DNA of 64,000 nucleotides. Source: Scleropages formosus. Taxonomy: Eukaryota; Chordata; Actinopteri; Osteoglossiformes; Osteoglossidae. The stretch spans positions 17,444,112-17,508,111 of the forward strand of contig NC_041826.1 of NCBI RefSeq assembly GCF_900964775.1. Direction: 5' to 3'. The notes below the pieces were generated by a model. The model worked only from the letters and a program-made list of their open reading frames with translations, ran no database searches and had not been told where the DNA came from. Of the stretch, positions 25,957 to 38,677 are shown in pieces. The translations under genes were made by a program, and so were the position numbers. How positions within the stretch are numbered: position 1 is the stretch's first letter; each line of letters opens with the position of its first letter.

Positions 25957-28331
25957 TGTAATGTTCCACAAGCTGCCCCTTTCACTGCCCTGTACCAGTG
26001 TAACTGTCTGTCTGCCCACAGCCCCACCTGGACAGCCACTGACGATGGATTCCCGTTTTTGCAATCCTTCCTGAACTTGAACGCACAAACAAGTAGAGCA
26101 GGGGCAATGTTTCAAACTCAGCTGCAGTTTGAGGGAACAAAAAAAAAAAAAAATCAAGTAGGACACTATTTAAAGATGCTGGAAGATATTTATTTCCATT
26201 TTTAATGAGTAGTTAATGTAATTCATATCTCAAAATAATTTACAGGAATGTTTTGTATTATGCTGCAATTCAATGGCATGGTTTTACTTTTGGAGATGTA
26301 ACAGTTCTGGACATTTATTTTTTTACTTATTTTCACAGCTACATTAAATCAGGGATTCACAAAGAAACTTGATGATCTGAAGGAAAACTCCCTCTAATTC
26401 CTTTTTCGAATAGCGTCACTTTTGTTACATGTTGTAAGTTTATGCTGTGTTTGGTAGGGCGTTGAATGCTTCAGTGAGGAAAACAACCTGCATGTTCTTC
26501 TGGTGATGCTGCACGTGCTACTGGCGCACAGTGAGAGCAAACATGTCTGTTAGCGACCAAGAGTAACTTTGTCATCACTGTGAAATGCCAAGGACAGCAA
26601 AGTGCGTGTTAAATATTGTTACTCTTTGTTTTCACGATGTATAAAAAAAACTGGGGAAAATGGTATTTCCTTTTCTGTTTTCAATGAAGATAGGAAATTT
26701 TTTTTTTTTTTTTGTTTCTGTTTTGTTCCATCGTCCATCACACCATGTTTTTATGAGCTCCAAAATTTGAAATTGCCTCATGTTGGCACAGTATTTGCAT
26801 ATTTTATATGGGTGAAATGGTACGACAAAATCACATTTATTAAATGTACTTACGAATTGAAGTGTATGTACCGGTACTGTACAGCTGTTAAATTGGTATT
26901 GAGGTGCATGTGCTTGTTACTCTGTGATGTTTTAACTTTACAGTAATTACCGTGGTAGAAATTGCACAGACCTGTGCAGTCGGCCTTAACACTTTTGCAA
27001 TCTGTTTGTGTCCTTTAATGCAATGTTTTTTTTGTTTTGTTTTGTTTTTACTGAAAATACAGTTGTTATAAAGGCTGTATGTTGGTTAACTTGTAAGTGT
27101 GGTTAAATTATTTCAAATAAACATTTAGTCCCAAATTTGTCTCTTACACCCACCTGTTTGTGTGTGTGTGTGTAGTTTATGAGGTGACATCAGTGTCTGA
27201 GGACTGAAATGGCTTCTCGTTTTTACTTCACACTCGGCGTACGGCGACTACCTCAGCGTTAACTTAAATAGGAAAGGACAGAATTCACATACACCGAAAG
27301 CTACCATTTGTAAACTCCAGCTTTTCCACTCTATTCAGAGCTTTAATCTTTAAAGGACCGTCTTCTGAAAGTTCTTCTCTTTCCGTGCCGCTTGAGGGCC
27401 GCAGTCTACGTGTCCCGTGAGCCAATGGCAGGAAGCGCTCACGTTCAAACGTCTGAAGAGGCAAAACCATCATTCAGGAAGGGGAGAGCACTTCTCTTAT
27501 CAGTATTTTGTCCCGATTTGGGAAATCTTAGTCTACCTATTGGAGTATTTAACGTTAAGCTTGAAAATTTAAGGAAAAAAGTGACAAATATTAATAACGA
27601 TTTTGCACTGAAGGGTATTTCAACAGAAATGTGCAGTGAAGCAACCCCCGCGTCCGTTTCGCCTTTGGTACAGTCTGATGTCAGAGTTCGCTCACTGATC
27701 GGGGTTTAAACCTACCCTTTGTTTTCTATGTCTTTCACCCTCTGTTGCTGTAGAAAATCTATTTCCTTCTTTTAATGCACCAGACTGATTTCCGCTAGTG
27801 TTTGTAACAGGTGAGTTCTGTCTGTTACGACCGTTCACGTTGTGTTTAAGGAAAAGAAATGTTGAAAAGGTCGATGTGTTTGGTAGCTGCCCGCTCCTGC
27901 CGGGTTTCAGTCAGTCAGTGTGGTGAAAGGCTCGAACTGGGCCTCATCATGGTAATACGTTAACTTAATTCGCTTAAAACTCTTAAACACCCATTATTTT
28001 AATGCATTACTCAGACAAAATCCTTCGCTTTGCTTGTTCAGCTGTTCGCTGACGACAGTCTAGTATGTTTTTCCGCTCTGGCGTTACTTAACCTGTTACC
28101 ATATATATAATTGCTGTGTTAATTTAGTTTTTTCTTACTCTCTTGTTTATTTAATTCTTGTCGTGTTTTTCCGTTGTCAGTAATAGAATAGAATGGAATG
28201 AAATAAGGTCGAGAGGACCTCAGCCAGTGTGAGACACCTGAGTGAATTGGCATGTGATGGTGATGGTTGTGGCTTTTTTGTGTCAAATCCAAACGCATAT
28301 TATTGATCTATTTAAGTACATCCACCATAAG
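25957..28331 (+). other. tdg copy 1 3' UTR and spacer between the tdg copies
   Basis: The 3' UTR of copy 1 runs to a polyadenylation signal at 27116-27121. The rest is the upstream region of copy 2: a moderately CpG-containing patch around 27380-27430, an open frame at 27392-27709 without recognisable domains, and AT-rich sequence. No other gene or clear mobile element is seen. Confidence 0.6.
27116..27121 (+). terminator. tdg copy 1 polyadenylation signal (AATAAA)
   Basis: AATAAA lies about 1.16 kb after the stop codon and is followed by a long GT-rich stretch (near 27155-27175), the usual downstream element. Confidence 0.75.
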
Positions 28332-31300
28332 ATGGAAGAAAACCAGTTTGCGTCTTTGAGGAAAGCTGCGGATTGTCCTCCACGCTGGTGAGTGTCCCTG
28401 AGCGACGGGCCCCCCGTTCCCTCATCGGTGGCTTCATCCTTCGCCTGGAGAAACGCCGCTTTCCCCACCACACCTGCGCTCAGCCTCGGGATTTCTCGCC
28501 ATCTTCCGCATCTTCTGGACAACTAAGCTCTAGAGTAACATCAGCTTCTTCTTTGCTGTTTCACGTCCTCTTTTTCCCTCCGGAACGAGTCGTTGCTCCA
28601 TCCTGAGATGACTCGGGATGCTGCCTCTGAATTTTGCATTCGAAATAAATGTATGGTGTTTAAATTGTATTTTTTTGTACAGGTTCCCTTCTATCCAGCA
28701 CATGCAGGCTCTCCAGGCTCATTACCAGCAGATGGCTAGCATCGCTCCGATTGTGTCTGGGCCGATGGAGCAGAGGATGGCGGGAGAGCAGCCAGCGCAC
28801 CAGGAGCCCCGTGTCCAAGAGGACGTAGCCGCCCCAGCCCCGGCGAAAGGTAAACTCGTACCTTCGTCATAATGACAAGCAACTGGCCGCACCTGTTAGG
28901 TGGCTGCTGAACTGAACGGTTCAGTAGATGTGCTGTGCCAGGTGAGCTGCTGTGACCAAGCTCAAGGGGTGCAAGGTTCTTTGTCAAGGAAGTCTCATCA
29001 ATCATTTGTAAACAAATGCATTCTAGGATTAGTCTAGTTCATTGTGTAGTTTTTCACTAAAGGAGTGCGGTGGGGTTTTTTTTCCCCCACCCCCTCCCAG
29101 CTCCGGCTAAGGGGAAGCGAGGAAGGCCTGCAAACAAGGAACCCAAGTCTGAGGGGGAGCCTGAACCCAAGGTCAAAGCAGGACCCAAGCCCAAGGCAGC
29201 TCCTAAAGCTAAAACAGAACCTAAAGGCAAACCAGGCCCCAAGCCGAAGAAGGCCAAGGAGGACGCGAGCAGTGGAAAGCAGGAGAAGATTGACGAGGCT
29301 TTCAAGAAGGTCAAGAGGAAAGTGGACCGCTTTAACGGCATGACTGAAGCTGAAGTCATGACCAAAACCCTGCCTGACATCCTCACATACAACCTGGATT
29401 TTGTGATTGTAAGTTAAGCACTTCAGTATACAATTACTCAGTAAGCTGTGTCAGAAAGTCAAGGTCGGAATTGATTTTTAACTCTTTGGAGCAATGGACC
29501 TGAAATCGTCAGTTTTTGTACTCTCACAAAAATGTGAGTAGATATTTCTGTGACATAATCTATTTCAGATAGGAATCAACCCAGGTCTGATGGCAGCCTA
29601 CATTGGCCGATGGTTTCCTGGTCCAGGAAACCATTTTTGTAAGTGGCTGTGTGTTTTTGAACACCATAACCCGTTCACGCGGGAACTTGTGAAAATGAGT
29701 ATTTTTCCTGTTGGAAATTTTCTTCCTTATAGAAAATAACATGACTGCTCAGGTGCACCGGGGTATTTTGCATATACTGAGTTTTAAGTTTAGGCACTGT
29801 ACCCTTACCAGTTCATTTTCAGCTATCATAATGTTAGGCTACATATCTAGTTGCTGCTGTGAAGTGCTTTTCCACATGTGTTATGAGATTTTAAAGAGCT
29901 CTTGAACTGGACTGAAAGAATGACTGTTTTTCCATTTCAGGGAAATGTCTGTTCATGTCTGGTATTAGTGAAGTACAGCTCAACCACATGGATGATCAGA
30001 TGCTACCTGAAAAGTATGGAATAGGGTTTACAAACATGGTGCAGAGGGCCACACCAGGAAGCAAAGATCTGACAAGGTATGGACTGGGTGGACTTCTTAA
30101 TGCACCACAGGTGGTTTGTGGGACAGCTGGTAGCATAGTGGTTAGAGCGGCTCCCTTTGGAGCCAAAAGTTGCAGGTTTGATCCCCACCTCTGGCTGTAG
30201 TACCTTTGAGTAAGGTACTTACTTTAAATTGCTCTAGTAAAATTACCCAGCTGTATAAATGGGTAAATAATTGTACGTACCATCACGTTGTAAGTCGCTT
30301 TGGAGAAAAGCATCAGCTAAATGAATAAATGTAAATGTGTTGGTGTGACTGTATTTGACTAGGAGACTGCTGTTGTACTAAATTTAATCATTTCATAATT
30401 CACAGTAAAGAGTTGCGTGAAGGGGGCAAAATTCTTGTGGAAAAACTGAAGAAATACAAACCACTCATAGCTGTCTTCAATGGGAAGTGTAAGTGTGCTC
30501 TCTTGAAAAATGGCCATTTTCAAAATGGCTCATCTCAGAACAGTTAATTTATTAGATAATTACAAAGTAATTAGTACTGGGTAGTGTTCTGCTTTCATCA
30601 CCACTTTCCAGTATATTAGTATAACTCCTAAACTTCTCCTTTCCTCTTCAGGTATCTATGAAATGTTCTGTAGGGAAATCTTTGGGTCCAAACCAAAGAA
30701 TCTTGAATTTGGCTTGCAGCCTCTGAAGGCTCCAGACACCGAAACGGTAACACACCTCATCTGTTGCAAAGATAGCACTCTGCTGAGACATGTAATTCTG
30801 TAGACTTTCTAAAGATTTACTTATGTAAAAGTGGGTGAAGGTCCAAGCCATTCTCAGAGGCAAGTGCCGGTATTGAAATGGTTCCATACAGCAGTGCCTG
30901 ATCTGTCCTGAACATTTCTTTTTTCAAGGCTTGGGTTTCTGCAGGCCGTTCCTTTCAGTTGTTTGTTTGTTTGTTTGTTTATTACTGTACGAACAATGTT
31001 TTGTATTGTGTTGTTAAAAAAGAATGTGACCAGGATCGAGGTTCCATTTGGTGGTGGACACCGGGATTCTTATATCCTCCTCTCCCTCTTGCAGCTACTC
31101 TATCTGATGCCTTCATCAAGCGCTCGCTGTGCGCAGTTCCCACGTGCCCAGGACAAGGTGCACTACTACATCAAACTGAAGGAGTTGAGGGACCAAATCA
31201 AGGGTGTGGTTCGCAGCCAGGACATAGAAGAAGTTCGGTACACCTTTGATTTGGGCATGGCTAAAGGTAAGTTTTGTCCATATCCAAACTATTCTCCATA

Positions 31301-32013
31301 CGCCTAACTATCCAGTAATACAGTTATTTCTCAAGCATTGATACACACAATGTGTTTTAAGCTGAAAAGCACTTGGAGATCATTCCATGTGGAAATTTTT
31401 ACTTATTTTTTTCTATTATCTTTTCAGAGGAGGCCAAAAAGATGGCAATCAAGGAGGAGCAGTACGACCCAGGGTACGAGGCAGCATACGGTGGGGCGTA
31501 CGGAGAGCCGGGGCCTGATCCAGAACAGAGCAATGGCCACTGCAGCTTTGCCTCCGCTGCAGGGAGCGGTGAGTCCATGTTGACAGTGCCACTTTGTTTC
31601 CAGTCCCCCAATTCCCCTGCTTTCTACGTGCTCTATTCTGCAGAGCTATGGAAATGCAGAATATTGTATTTATTGTGAAAAGTGGAGTCCTTCACCTGGC
31701 TGGGTAAGGAATTACTTGGAGCTTAAGCCATACAACATTAAAATCATACATGAAATTAATACGAATGAAAGCGCAGAACCTACATGGTCAGTTTAGCTTG
31801 GTGAGTTGAGATGTTCATTGACCAGCTGTGTACTGTGTATTTGGTGTTTAAATTAATTGTAACACTTATTCACCTACAGATATATCCAGCAAGGATGCTG
31901 GGACCGCAACAACAGTGGGTCAGGTCCTAGATGGCCAGTGGATGATGCAGTCATTTGCAGATCAGATCCCTGACATCGGTGGCAACAGTAATAGTGGGTG
32001 CGGCGGTACATAA
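28332..32013 (+). CDS. tdg: Thymine DNA glycosylase, tandem copy 2, altered active-site block (10 exons)
   Basis: This is the second complete TDG gene, 2.4 kb downstream of copy 1 with matching exon structure. Exons: 28332-28387, 28683-28849, 29101-29408, 29569-29638, 29941-30076, 30406-30488, 30652-30746, 31095-31266, 31428-31568, 31880-32013; 453 residues, all in frame. The catalytic motif GINPGL is kept (Asn about residue 181), as are [14 protein letters not shown] and the SUMO-type IKEE. Where copy 1 and human have GHHYP, this copy reads GRWFP (codons 29608-29616), which replaces the residue equivalent to human H151. Exon 3 encodes a long Lys/Pro/Ala-rich basic region with an AT-hook-like KRGRPANK, similar in kind to the human N-terminal arm. 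The C-terminal [13 protein letters not shown] is kept as in human. An active enzyme with changed substrate preference is possible. Confidence 0.95.
30120..30337 (+). repeat. tRNA-derived SINE (family A) in tdg copy 2 intron 5
   Basis: A well-kept copy: GGACAGCTGGTAGCATAGTG head (after one G), B-box-like TTGCAGGTTTGATCC, ACCCAGCTGTATAAATGGG block, and AATAAATGTAAA end. It has no counterpart at the same place in copy 1, so it postdates the duplication. Confidence 0.9.
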
Positions 32014-34279
32014 CCTCAAACAAGAGCAGAGGTTTTTTTTTTTTTTTTAATTTTTTTTAAAGGTATCTGGGGTGCAGGTAGAGGATAAGTACTGTTGTGA
32101 AAGCAGTAATTTCCAAGGTGCTGCACATCTCCTCAGTTTAAAATGTTCAGCTAGTTCACACTACTGGACAGACTGGTTCTTTCTAGTGCTTAAATCTGAG
32201 GAGGTTATTTCCTGTTTCAACCCCCCCAGTGAAGTTAGTGCTTCAGTCCTATTGGTCACTTCAGATGGTAATTTGTGAGTTTTTTTAAATAACTAGTAAC
32301 ATTTATATATTGTTAGTTTTATTTTTCAGTGTCAGCTTTTAGAGAAATGGAACATTTTACAAAAAAGTGGGATTTCATTTTACAGTGAAAAATTAAGTAT
32401 GACCTGACTCCTCACTTAAAATGACTTTACCTTTCAGGTTTGTCTTTAAATCAAGATGAATCAGGGATTTATGGTTATACTTGATTGTCATTTTTTTAAA
32501 AGTAAGGATATCCACTCTGTGATGGACAGAGGCCTCTTTTTAAAACTTTGTTTTCCTTGTACTGCATGAGTGATGCAGTAACTTACTGGTTGCATGCGTT
32601 AACACTTTTTAGTGTTAAGTAACTTTTAGTCTAGTATTTTCACCCTGGCCTACTACAGGCATTGTACCAGTGGGGCAATGCAGATATGAACTAGAACCTG
32701 TGGCTATTATGCTGCAATGCACTTGGTAAAACTTTCCTCTTGGTCAAGGTTTTTTTTTTTTTTTTTTTTTTGGTAATTATTGTAGTTCACTGGATGAGAA
32801 AAACAACTAAGGAAATAATAGGTTCACAAGTAGGTTCTTTAAATACGTATGATCACAGTTAACTAAATCCAACATGTCACACGTCAAGGGAGAACTGTGA
32901 TGGGCATGTTAGTTGGTCAACACATGAATGGATCCCTGTCCATTCACCTTGTCTGCTGCAAAATAGAATGGTGCTGCATTACTAATAGTCTGAAGCTATT
33001 CTCTCATAGCATCACTGACCAAATACTGTGCCTGTTTCGGGAGAGTGTCTTGCAAGATGCTCTGTAATGAGCAACTCATTCTGAGGGTCTGTGAAATGGG
33101 TTAAGTCTTGATGGTGAGGGGGGGGTTCAACAAATCAGCACAACAGTGCTATGTTTACAGTTTACATTCTGTGCTCTCAGCTGTCATTGTACAATATACT
33201 TCATGGGTGGCCACAGTTGAAAACTGCCTTTGTTTTACTTTGGTTTTTATTCTGCATTAGACTATTATGTGGTGTTAGTTGAATATGTCTATAATATTAC
33301 CTTTTGTGATTGATTTATTTTGTACTTAAAATGTGTTGAAAAGAATTGAGTCCACATTCGTGAACTGCACACACTATTCATTTCCTGCAGCAGAAGCAAC
33401 CTGGTAACGATAGCTCTTCAGATGAGTTTCCTGTGTGAAACTGAAAATGCAATGTGGAGGACCACTTTCAGTGGGACAGTGGACCCTCAAAAGCTCTGTT
33501 TTGTGCTGTAGTGTCAGTTGGAAGTTGGAATGCGTAGCCTTTATGGGTGTATCCTACTGAGCCTCACACCATCAATTTCCTGCCAGTTCAATAAATTATT
33601 TTGGGCACTTTTCACTCTTCATAGTTGTCTGTTTTTACAAGGCACTCGTTAAATCCTATTTGATTTTTATATTTTAATCATGCTTTCGTTCCTGACTGAC
33701 TTCACAAAAGTTTGTACTGTACGTGGGGCAAGGCTAACTTAGTCTTTGTCCAGCAGCTGAGGTCAAAGTGCTCCTAGCTCCCCCTGTGTGCTTGTGGTAA
33801 TGGAAACTGTTGAAAAAGGTGCCATAGCGCACAATGGCAGCTTTAGCATTTAAATACAATACGAGCATAGTGATGCAATGTTCCGAAAAATGTCCACCTT
33901 GACCATAAATAATAAAGGACTTTGGAAATACCTTTAAGCCAACCATTTCATTCTTTTTGTGTAGCGTTTAATACAACATTTCTTCAAAACCCATGTCCAA
34001 GTCTGATTCTATGTACTTTCTAACACGATACTCGTAAACATTTCAAGTAGTTTTGTAGCGTGGAGCTTTTTGTCGGAAGTGGTGCGCAAAAGTCTTGATA
34101 TCCTGATTAGTGATTGTTTTAAGAGAGGTAAGCTGTGAAAGTCTTGGTGATTATATTCACCTGAAAACTTTGCATGCACCCAACAGCACTAAAGTTAAAA
34201 GGAAAGTTCACGTTTGTAACTATCCAGTCTCTCAGATTCTTTCCTCCAAACGGCGCTGTCGGTATGTGAGTATTTCCTC
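32014..34279. other. tdg copy 2 3' UTR and convergent spacer before glt8d2
   Basis: Mostly AT-rich 3' UTR-like sequence with poly-T tracts (32034-32049 and about 32750-32772). Plus-strand AATAAA signals lie at 33590-33595 and 33911-33916. A minus-strand ATTAAA (plus-strand TTTAAT at 33967-33972) may end glt8d2. No open gene was recognised. Confidence 0.6.
33590..33595 (+). terminator. Likely tdg copy 2 polyadenylation signal (AATAAA)
   Basis: AATAAA about 1.58 kb after the stop codon. A second AATAAA at 33911-33916 is an alternative. The long 3' UTR parallels that of copy 1. Confidence 0.55.
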
Positions 34280-37200
34280 TCAGGTGTTGGGCCGAACCAG
34301 TGAGAACTTCCCTGTGGGGTCTGGGATGTACCACTTCTCCCAGAGCTCCTTGTGAACACAAGGGTAATCCCAGGGCTTGAAATGGCCGTTCCAGTGCAGC
34401 AGTTGTGCTTCCCGCAAGAAAGTGTCCGAGTAGCGGGTGTCAGGGCTCCAGCCTAGTAGGAATTTAGTACGGAGACCAGTATGAGAAACCATAGGCTTAA
34501 CTACCACATTGGGGGCCAACTACACGGTGTTCCTGGCAGCCACACTCATATTCACCTTGTTCTTATTCTCCTGACATACTGCTTGTTTCTGGGAATTTTC
34601 TGAAAAATACAAATGCTGTCCAATACATTTACATTCTTTAATTTTTTTCTGAAGTGACAAGTATGTTGATAAACTACATGAAGCTGTCATTTGAAGGTTG
34701 GTGTTTCAAGTCTCAGGAAGGACTGAGAAAGTTACTAGGCCTGGATTGCTCCAGTAACATATCAAACAATATAAATGGCTAAAACTGTCACATTGGGAGT
34801 CACTTTGGATCAAAACGTCAACGTGGCAACAAAATCATGTATTTTTAAGCTTTCGGGTTTTAAGGTAAATCTGAGCTGTTGCTTATTTCAAACTACAGTG
34901 CTGATCTCACCCAGATGTCTCACATGCCACAGTGGGTTGATAGGTGTGTACTTCCTGTAGAATGCAATCAGCATAGGTGGTGTGGCCACTCCCCCCGCCA
35001 TAGCACTACTGAAAAGATTGTCCCTGTAAAGAGAAGATGCTTTGATGCCGTACTGCTACAGGCAGGGTAAGTGAGTACACTTTACACAAAGTGCATTGCT
35101 AGATGGGGAAAAACCTATTATCCTTCTACCCAACCTGGCACAGTGGATGATTGTCTGGATTATGTTTTTAAATCTACATAAGGCTCACCTAAAATTCTGC
35201 TGCATCAATTTTTCGAGCTGCAAGGTGATTTTCTGGCGTTTCCACTCTTCAATGTCAGCCACAAAGACCCCTGGGTTGAAGGAACAGTCGCTGGGGTTGA
35301 TCCCCAGCTCCCTCACCTCCCGCTTCCTGTAGTCCAGGAAGCCCATGTATGTTGTCTGAAAATGAATGCCAACTTTGCTCTATTCAAAGGCCATCTTATC
35401 AAGTTCAACTGTGCTTCAAATGCCTGCCCTGATCCAGAGAATATTTTGTCATGCTCACCTGCATGCCCACACTTCGCACCATCTCATGGGTGGAGGGAAG
35501 GTCGCAGTCGCTGGCAAACGCAGCTGCATGACCTGGCTGCAACTTCATGTTGTAGAGCTCCTGGATGTCACCTGGCTCAGAGTGGAGGGAGTTGCCTACA
35601 ACAGCTATCTAAATAATCCCTTTTTCACAATCTTCTGCTTTAATTAAGCGTTTTAGGTGCAGAAGAAGTGAAATTCATTACAGTCCCAGACACAGAGCCA
35701 TATCACATTAGTGTGCTTTCAAAGAGACTGAAAGAAATTAATATATTCAGTGTTATCTTTGAGTATGGGCAACAAGGGTCTGTGTTCCTTCTTCTGAAAC
35801 CAGAAGATCTACCTGTCTTCGTGTGATGTGACAGTCTAACAATGGATACTGATGTTCCCTTAAGCTCCTTCCACACTCAGTGGAGTAATGCTCAAGAATA
35901 CTAGCTTGGATAGGAAGTCATAAGAAAGAGACCTCTAAAGAAAGAGCTAACCTACCTACCTTGCACAATGACGTCATCATCCAAATACACAACTCTCCTG
36001 TGTTTGATGATGAGCAGTGGTAGGTAAAAGCGCACAAAGTTGAGCTGCGACACAGAAAGAGCAAATGCTGAGGCACAATTCAGAATTACTGGGTCTGCAG
36101 AGGGCCTTCGGAACACCTTGAAAAACTATGTTTTTATATAGACACTATCAAAACCATCCATATAACCTTCAGTGAAAGGTCCAAGATAAGACTGATGCAA
36201 GAATTCCATAAGCACCGCATCCAGAATTTATAAGCAACGGATGAGTATTAATCCAGAACACGAACTTTTTGGGTAGTATGAATCCATGATACATACAGGA
36301 TGGAGCAATTCGGGCCGTGAGGAATCTGGTCTCACTCTTCCTTTCAGAATCATGGGGTTGAACTCTATGATCTTGTAGTTGATACCCTTCAGTTTGGAAT
36401 TTCCTATGTATTCTCTGTAAAAATTTAAAGAAATTCAGAAAAAAAAAACATGTTTGAGGCTCTAGGTTACTGAGAAACCTTTCACTTTCAGGAGCCAAAA
36501 GGTTCCTTGCCCTACCTCACATGCTGTACAGCATCCCGCAGGGTGATAATGTAGAAGAACAAGCTGGCATCTGTGTTGCTATGGATGCTGTTGATGGTCG
36601 CCATTGTGCCACCCATGCGTTCCTGTGCTGCGCAGATCACCACAGGTATTACAGCCTCTGAAGCCTCTGTTCCCTCCGGCGCAGGTTTGTGGCTCTCCCT
36701 CTGGCTCGCCCTGACATCTAAGGCAACCATGACAAAGATGTGGGTCAGATTAACACAGACAAGAGAAAAAAAACAACCTTAAAGGGCAGAGCCGCTCCGG
36801 CAATGACAGACAAGATGCAGTTGAACCTGGCCGTACCTGTGCGGCCTGGAGAGGCTTTAGCTTTGTGCACCTTGTTGTACAGGATGACACACACCATCAG
36901 GATCAGCAGCATTAGGAGTAACTGGTTCACTGTGAAGAGACATCAGTGTGACCAATTTCTCTGAAATGCAGGAAGAAGTGAAGCTGCAAAGTTCTGCTTG
37001 AATCATCATTGACTCCTCCATGGCTTCCCATGTATTTCCAAATGCCACTATAAGATCCTATTCTGCCTGGGACCGGGACTCAGATTATTCACTAATTAAT
37101 TCTGCAGACACGTGCCAGTTTACTGTCTTATCCTTCTGCAGAAATTAAATTAAACGGACCTTGTTTTTCTTTCCTTTTTCGGCTAGTTGCACAACCTAAG

Positions 37201-37853
37201 TTGCGCGGAGATAAGCTGGAGTATTTTTTCTTTCCATTGCTCATTTACAAGGAAAGTTCTGTGATTACCTCATGGCCTTTCGGTGTGGAACGCGCAGGGC
37301 CGGCTAATTTCTGCCTGGAAACTTGCTCATACACACGATCGCACAATCACCATCCATTATTGACGCAAAAGTGCGGACTGCGGCTTGCAAACTGTCTCCT
37401 GGGAGGGACTGTAGTCTCGCAAAACAACGTCTGCTTTGAGCTCAGCTACATGGCCAGTGCCATTAAAAACCATTAAAACAGCTCTTGTCATTTTTCAGCT
37501 CTAGCTACTGTCTTCATATTACACTGTTATAATGCTTCCTCGGGGCATTGCAAACTTATAACTATCTCATTTACCTACAGTTTCTCACACCTGGTGAAGT
37601 GGAACGCACTGATTGTTATGTTCGGCTACTCTTCTTAAGTATTGCACAAGGGACCTTATGCAATAATCGCTAGGAGACCTCAGACGAGAGGTTCTTAGCC
37701 TCTTTTAGGCCACGGACACCTTGAATCTTGAGAAAGTTAAGGAGCCCTCCTAGAAAAAAATCCATAAGTAAATTTAGAGAAAATTCTGCATTGGATTTAT
37801 TTCATTTATTACCCCACCCCCCCAAAAAAAAATGTGTCACAGATAATAATCGT

Positions 37854-37906
<53 letters not shown>

Positions 37907-38230
37907 TTTCAGAACCGCTTGTCCCTTACAGGGTCACGGAGCCTACCCGGCAACACAGGGCGTAAGGCCGGAGGGGACACACCCAGGACAGGACGCCAGT
38001 CCGTCACAAGGCACCCCAAGCAGGACTCGAACCCCAGACCCACCAGAGAGCAGGACTGCGATCCAACCCACTGCGCCACCGCACCCCCTAATCGTATAAC
38101 AACATTTTCATTTTATTTTTACTTTTAGTGTTATTTTGATGTGTCCCCTCCCGCTCTAGCCTTACGCCCTGTGTTGTCAGGTTAGGCTCCGGCTCCCCGC
38201 GACCCCGTATAGGACAAGCGATTCAGACAA

Positions 38231-38309
<79 letters not shown>

Positions 38310-38677
38310 GAAAGCAAGCCACTGCTTCATAGACCCTCTGAAACCCATCCAGGAACCCCCAAGGTGTCCATCATCCCCAGCTTAAAAACTTTCACATAGA
38401 CTTCATTCTCGAGAACTAAAGATTTTGGTAATTTATGCATTTTAATATCTATCTTCCTGTTGTCTTGTCTTCCTGTCTTCATGTTGTATGCTCCTTGTTA
38501 ATTATTATTTGAATCGGTTGAATGCACAATGCCAAAGAAAATTCTCCATTAAAAAAAAAGCTGTCAACTTGAAACTGAATTTCAATAAGTATACATGTCT
38601 ACCATTCAATGAATAGGTGTTATACAAAGCAAAAAAAGAATATATACAGCCCACTTACATCTCCTCAACAGAGCCAT
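34280..38677 (-). CDS. glt8d2: Glycosyltransferase 8 domain-containing protein 2 (9 coding exons)
   Basis: This is a Golgi-type, type II membrane protein of glycosyltransferase family 8; its acceptor is not established. Coding exons on the minus strand: 38677-38659, 36929-36837, 36717-36516, 36414-36297, 36044-35960, 35571-35459, 35355-35189, 35023-34911, 34452-34280. They give 360 residues (human 349), all phases consistent. The short first exon encodes MALLRR, and exon 2 completes a signal anchor (NQLLLMLLILMVCVILY, about residues 8-24). The catalytic domain starts at IPVVICAA. The metal-binding DxD lies in VVYLDDDVIVQGD, and the family end LLHWNGHFKPW is present. The stem region (exon 3 start) is unlike human. 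It converges with tdg copy 2. Confidence 0.97.
34690..34815 (+). repeat. Diverged family A SINE in glt8d2 last intron
   Basis: It has a decayed head (GTTTCAAGTCTCAGG), a GGATTGCTCCAGTAAC body block, ATATAAATGGCTAAA and GGGAGTCACTTTGGA, in family A order. Confidence 0.5.
37860..38088 (-). repeat. tRNA-derived SINE (family B) with (CA)n tail, flanked by 13-base target duplication
   Basis: Read on the minus strand, the element starts with a tRNA-like head containing GTGGCGCAGTGGGTTGG, passes TTCGAGTCCTGC (B box) and ends in (TG)n, which is the (CA)n run at 37860-37904 on the plus strand. The 13-mer TAATCGTATAACA flanks it at 37847-37859 and 38089-38101, fixing the insertion ends and showing that the microsatellite belongs to the element. 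Confidence 0.88.
38141..38302 (+). repeat. 5'-truncated family B SINE with long (GT)n tail
   Basis: It shares TAGCCTTACGCCCTGTGTTG through GGACAAGCGATTC with the reverse copy just upstream, then runs into about 70 bases of (GT)n. The tRNA-like head is missing. Confidence 0.8.

Noticed and set aside
27392-27709. 105-residue plus-strand open frame upstream of tdg copy 2
   Set aside because: It has no recognisable domain or splice support; it may overlap a tdg copy 2 promoter or untranslated exon.
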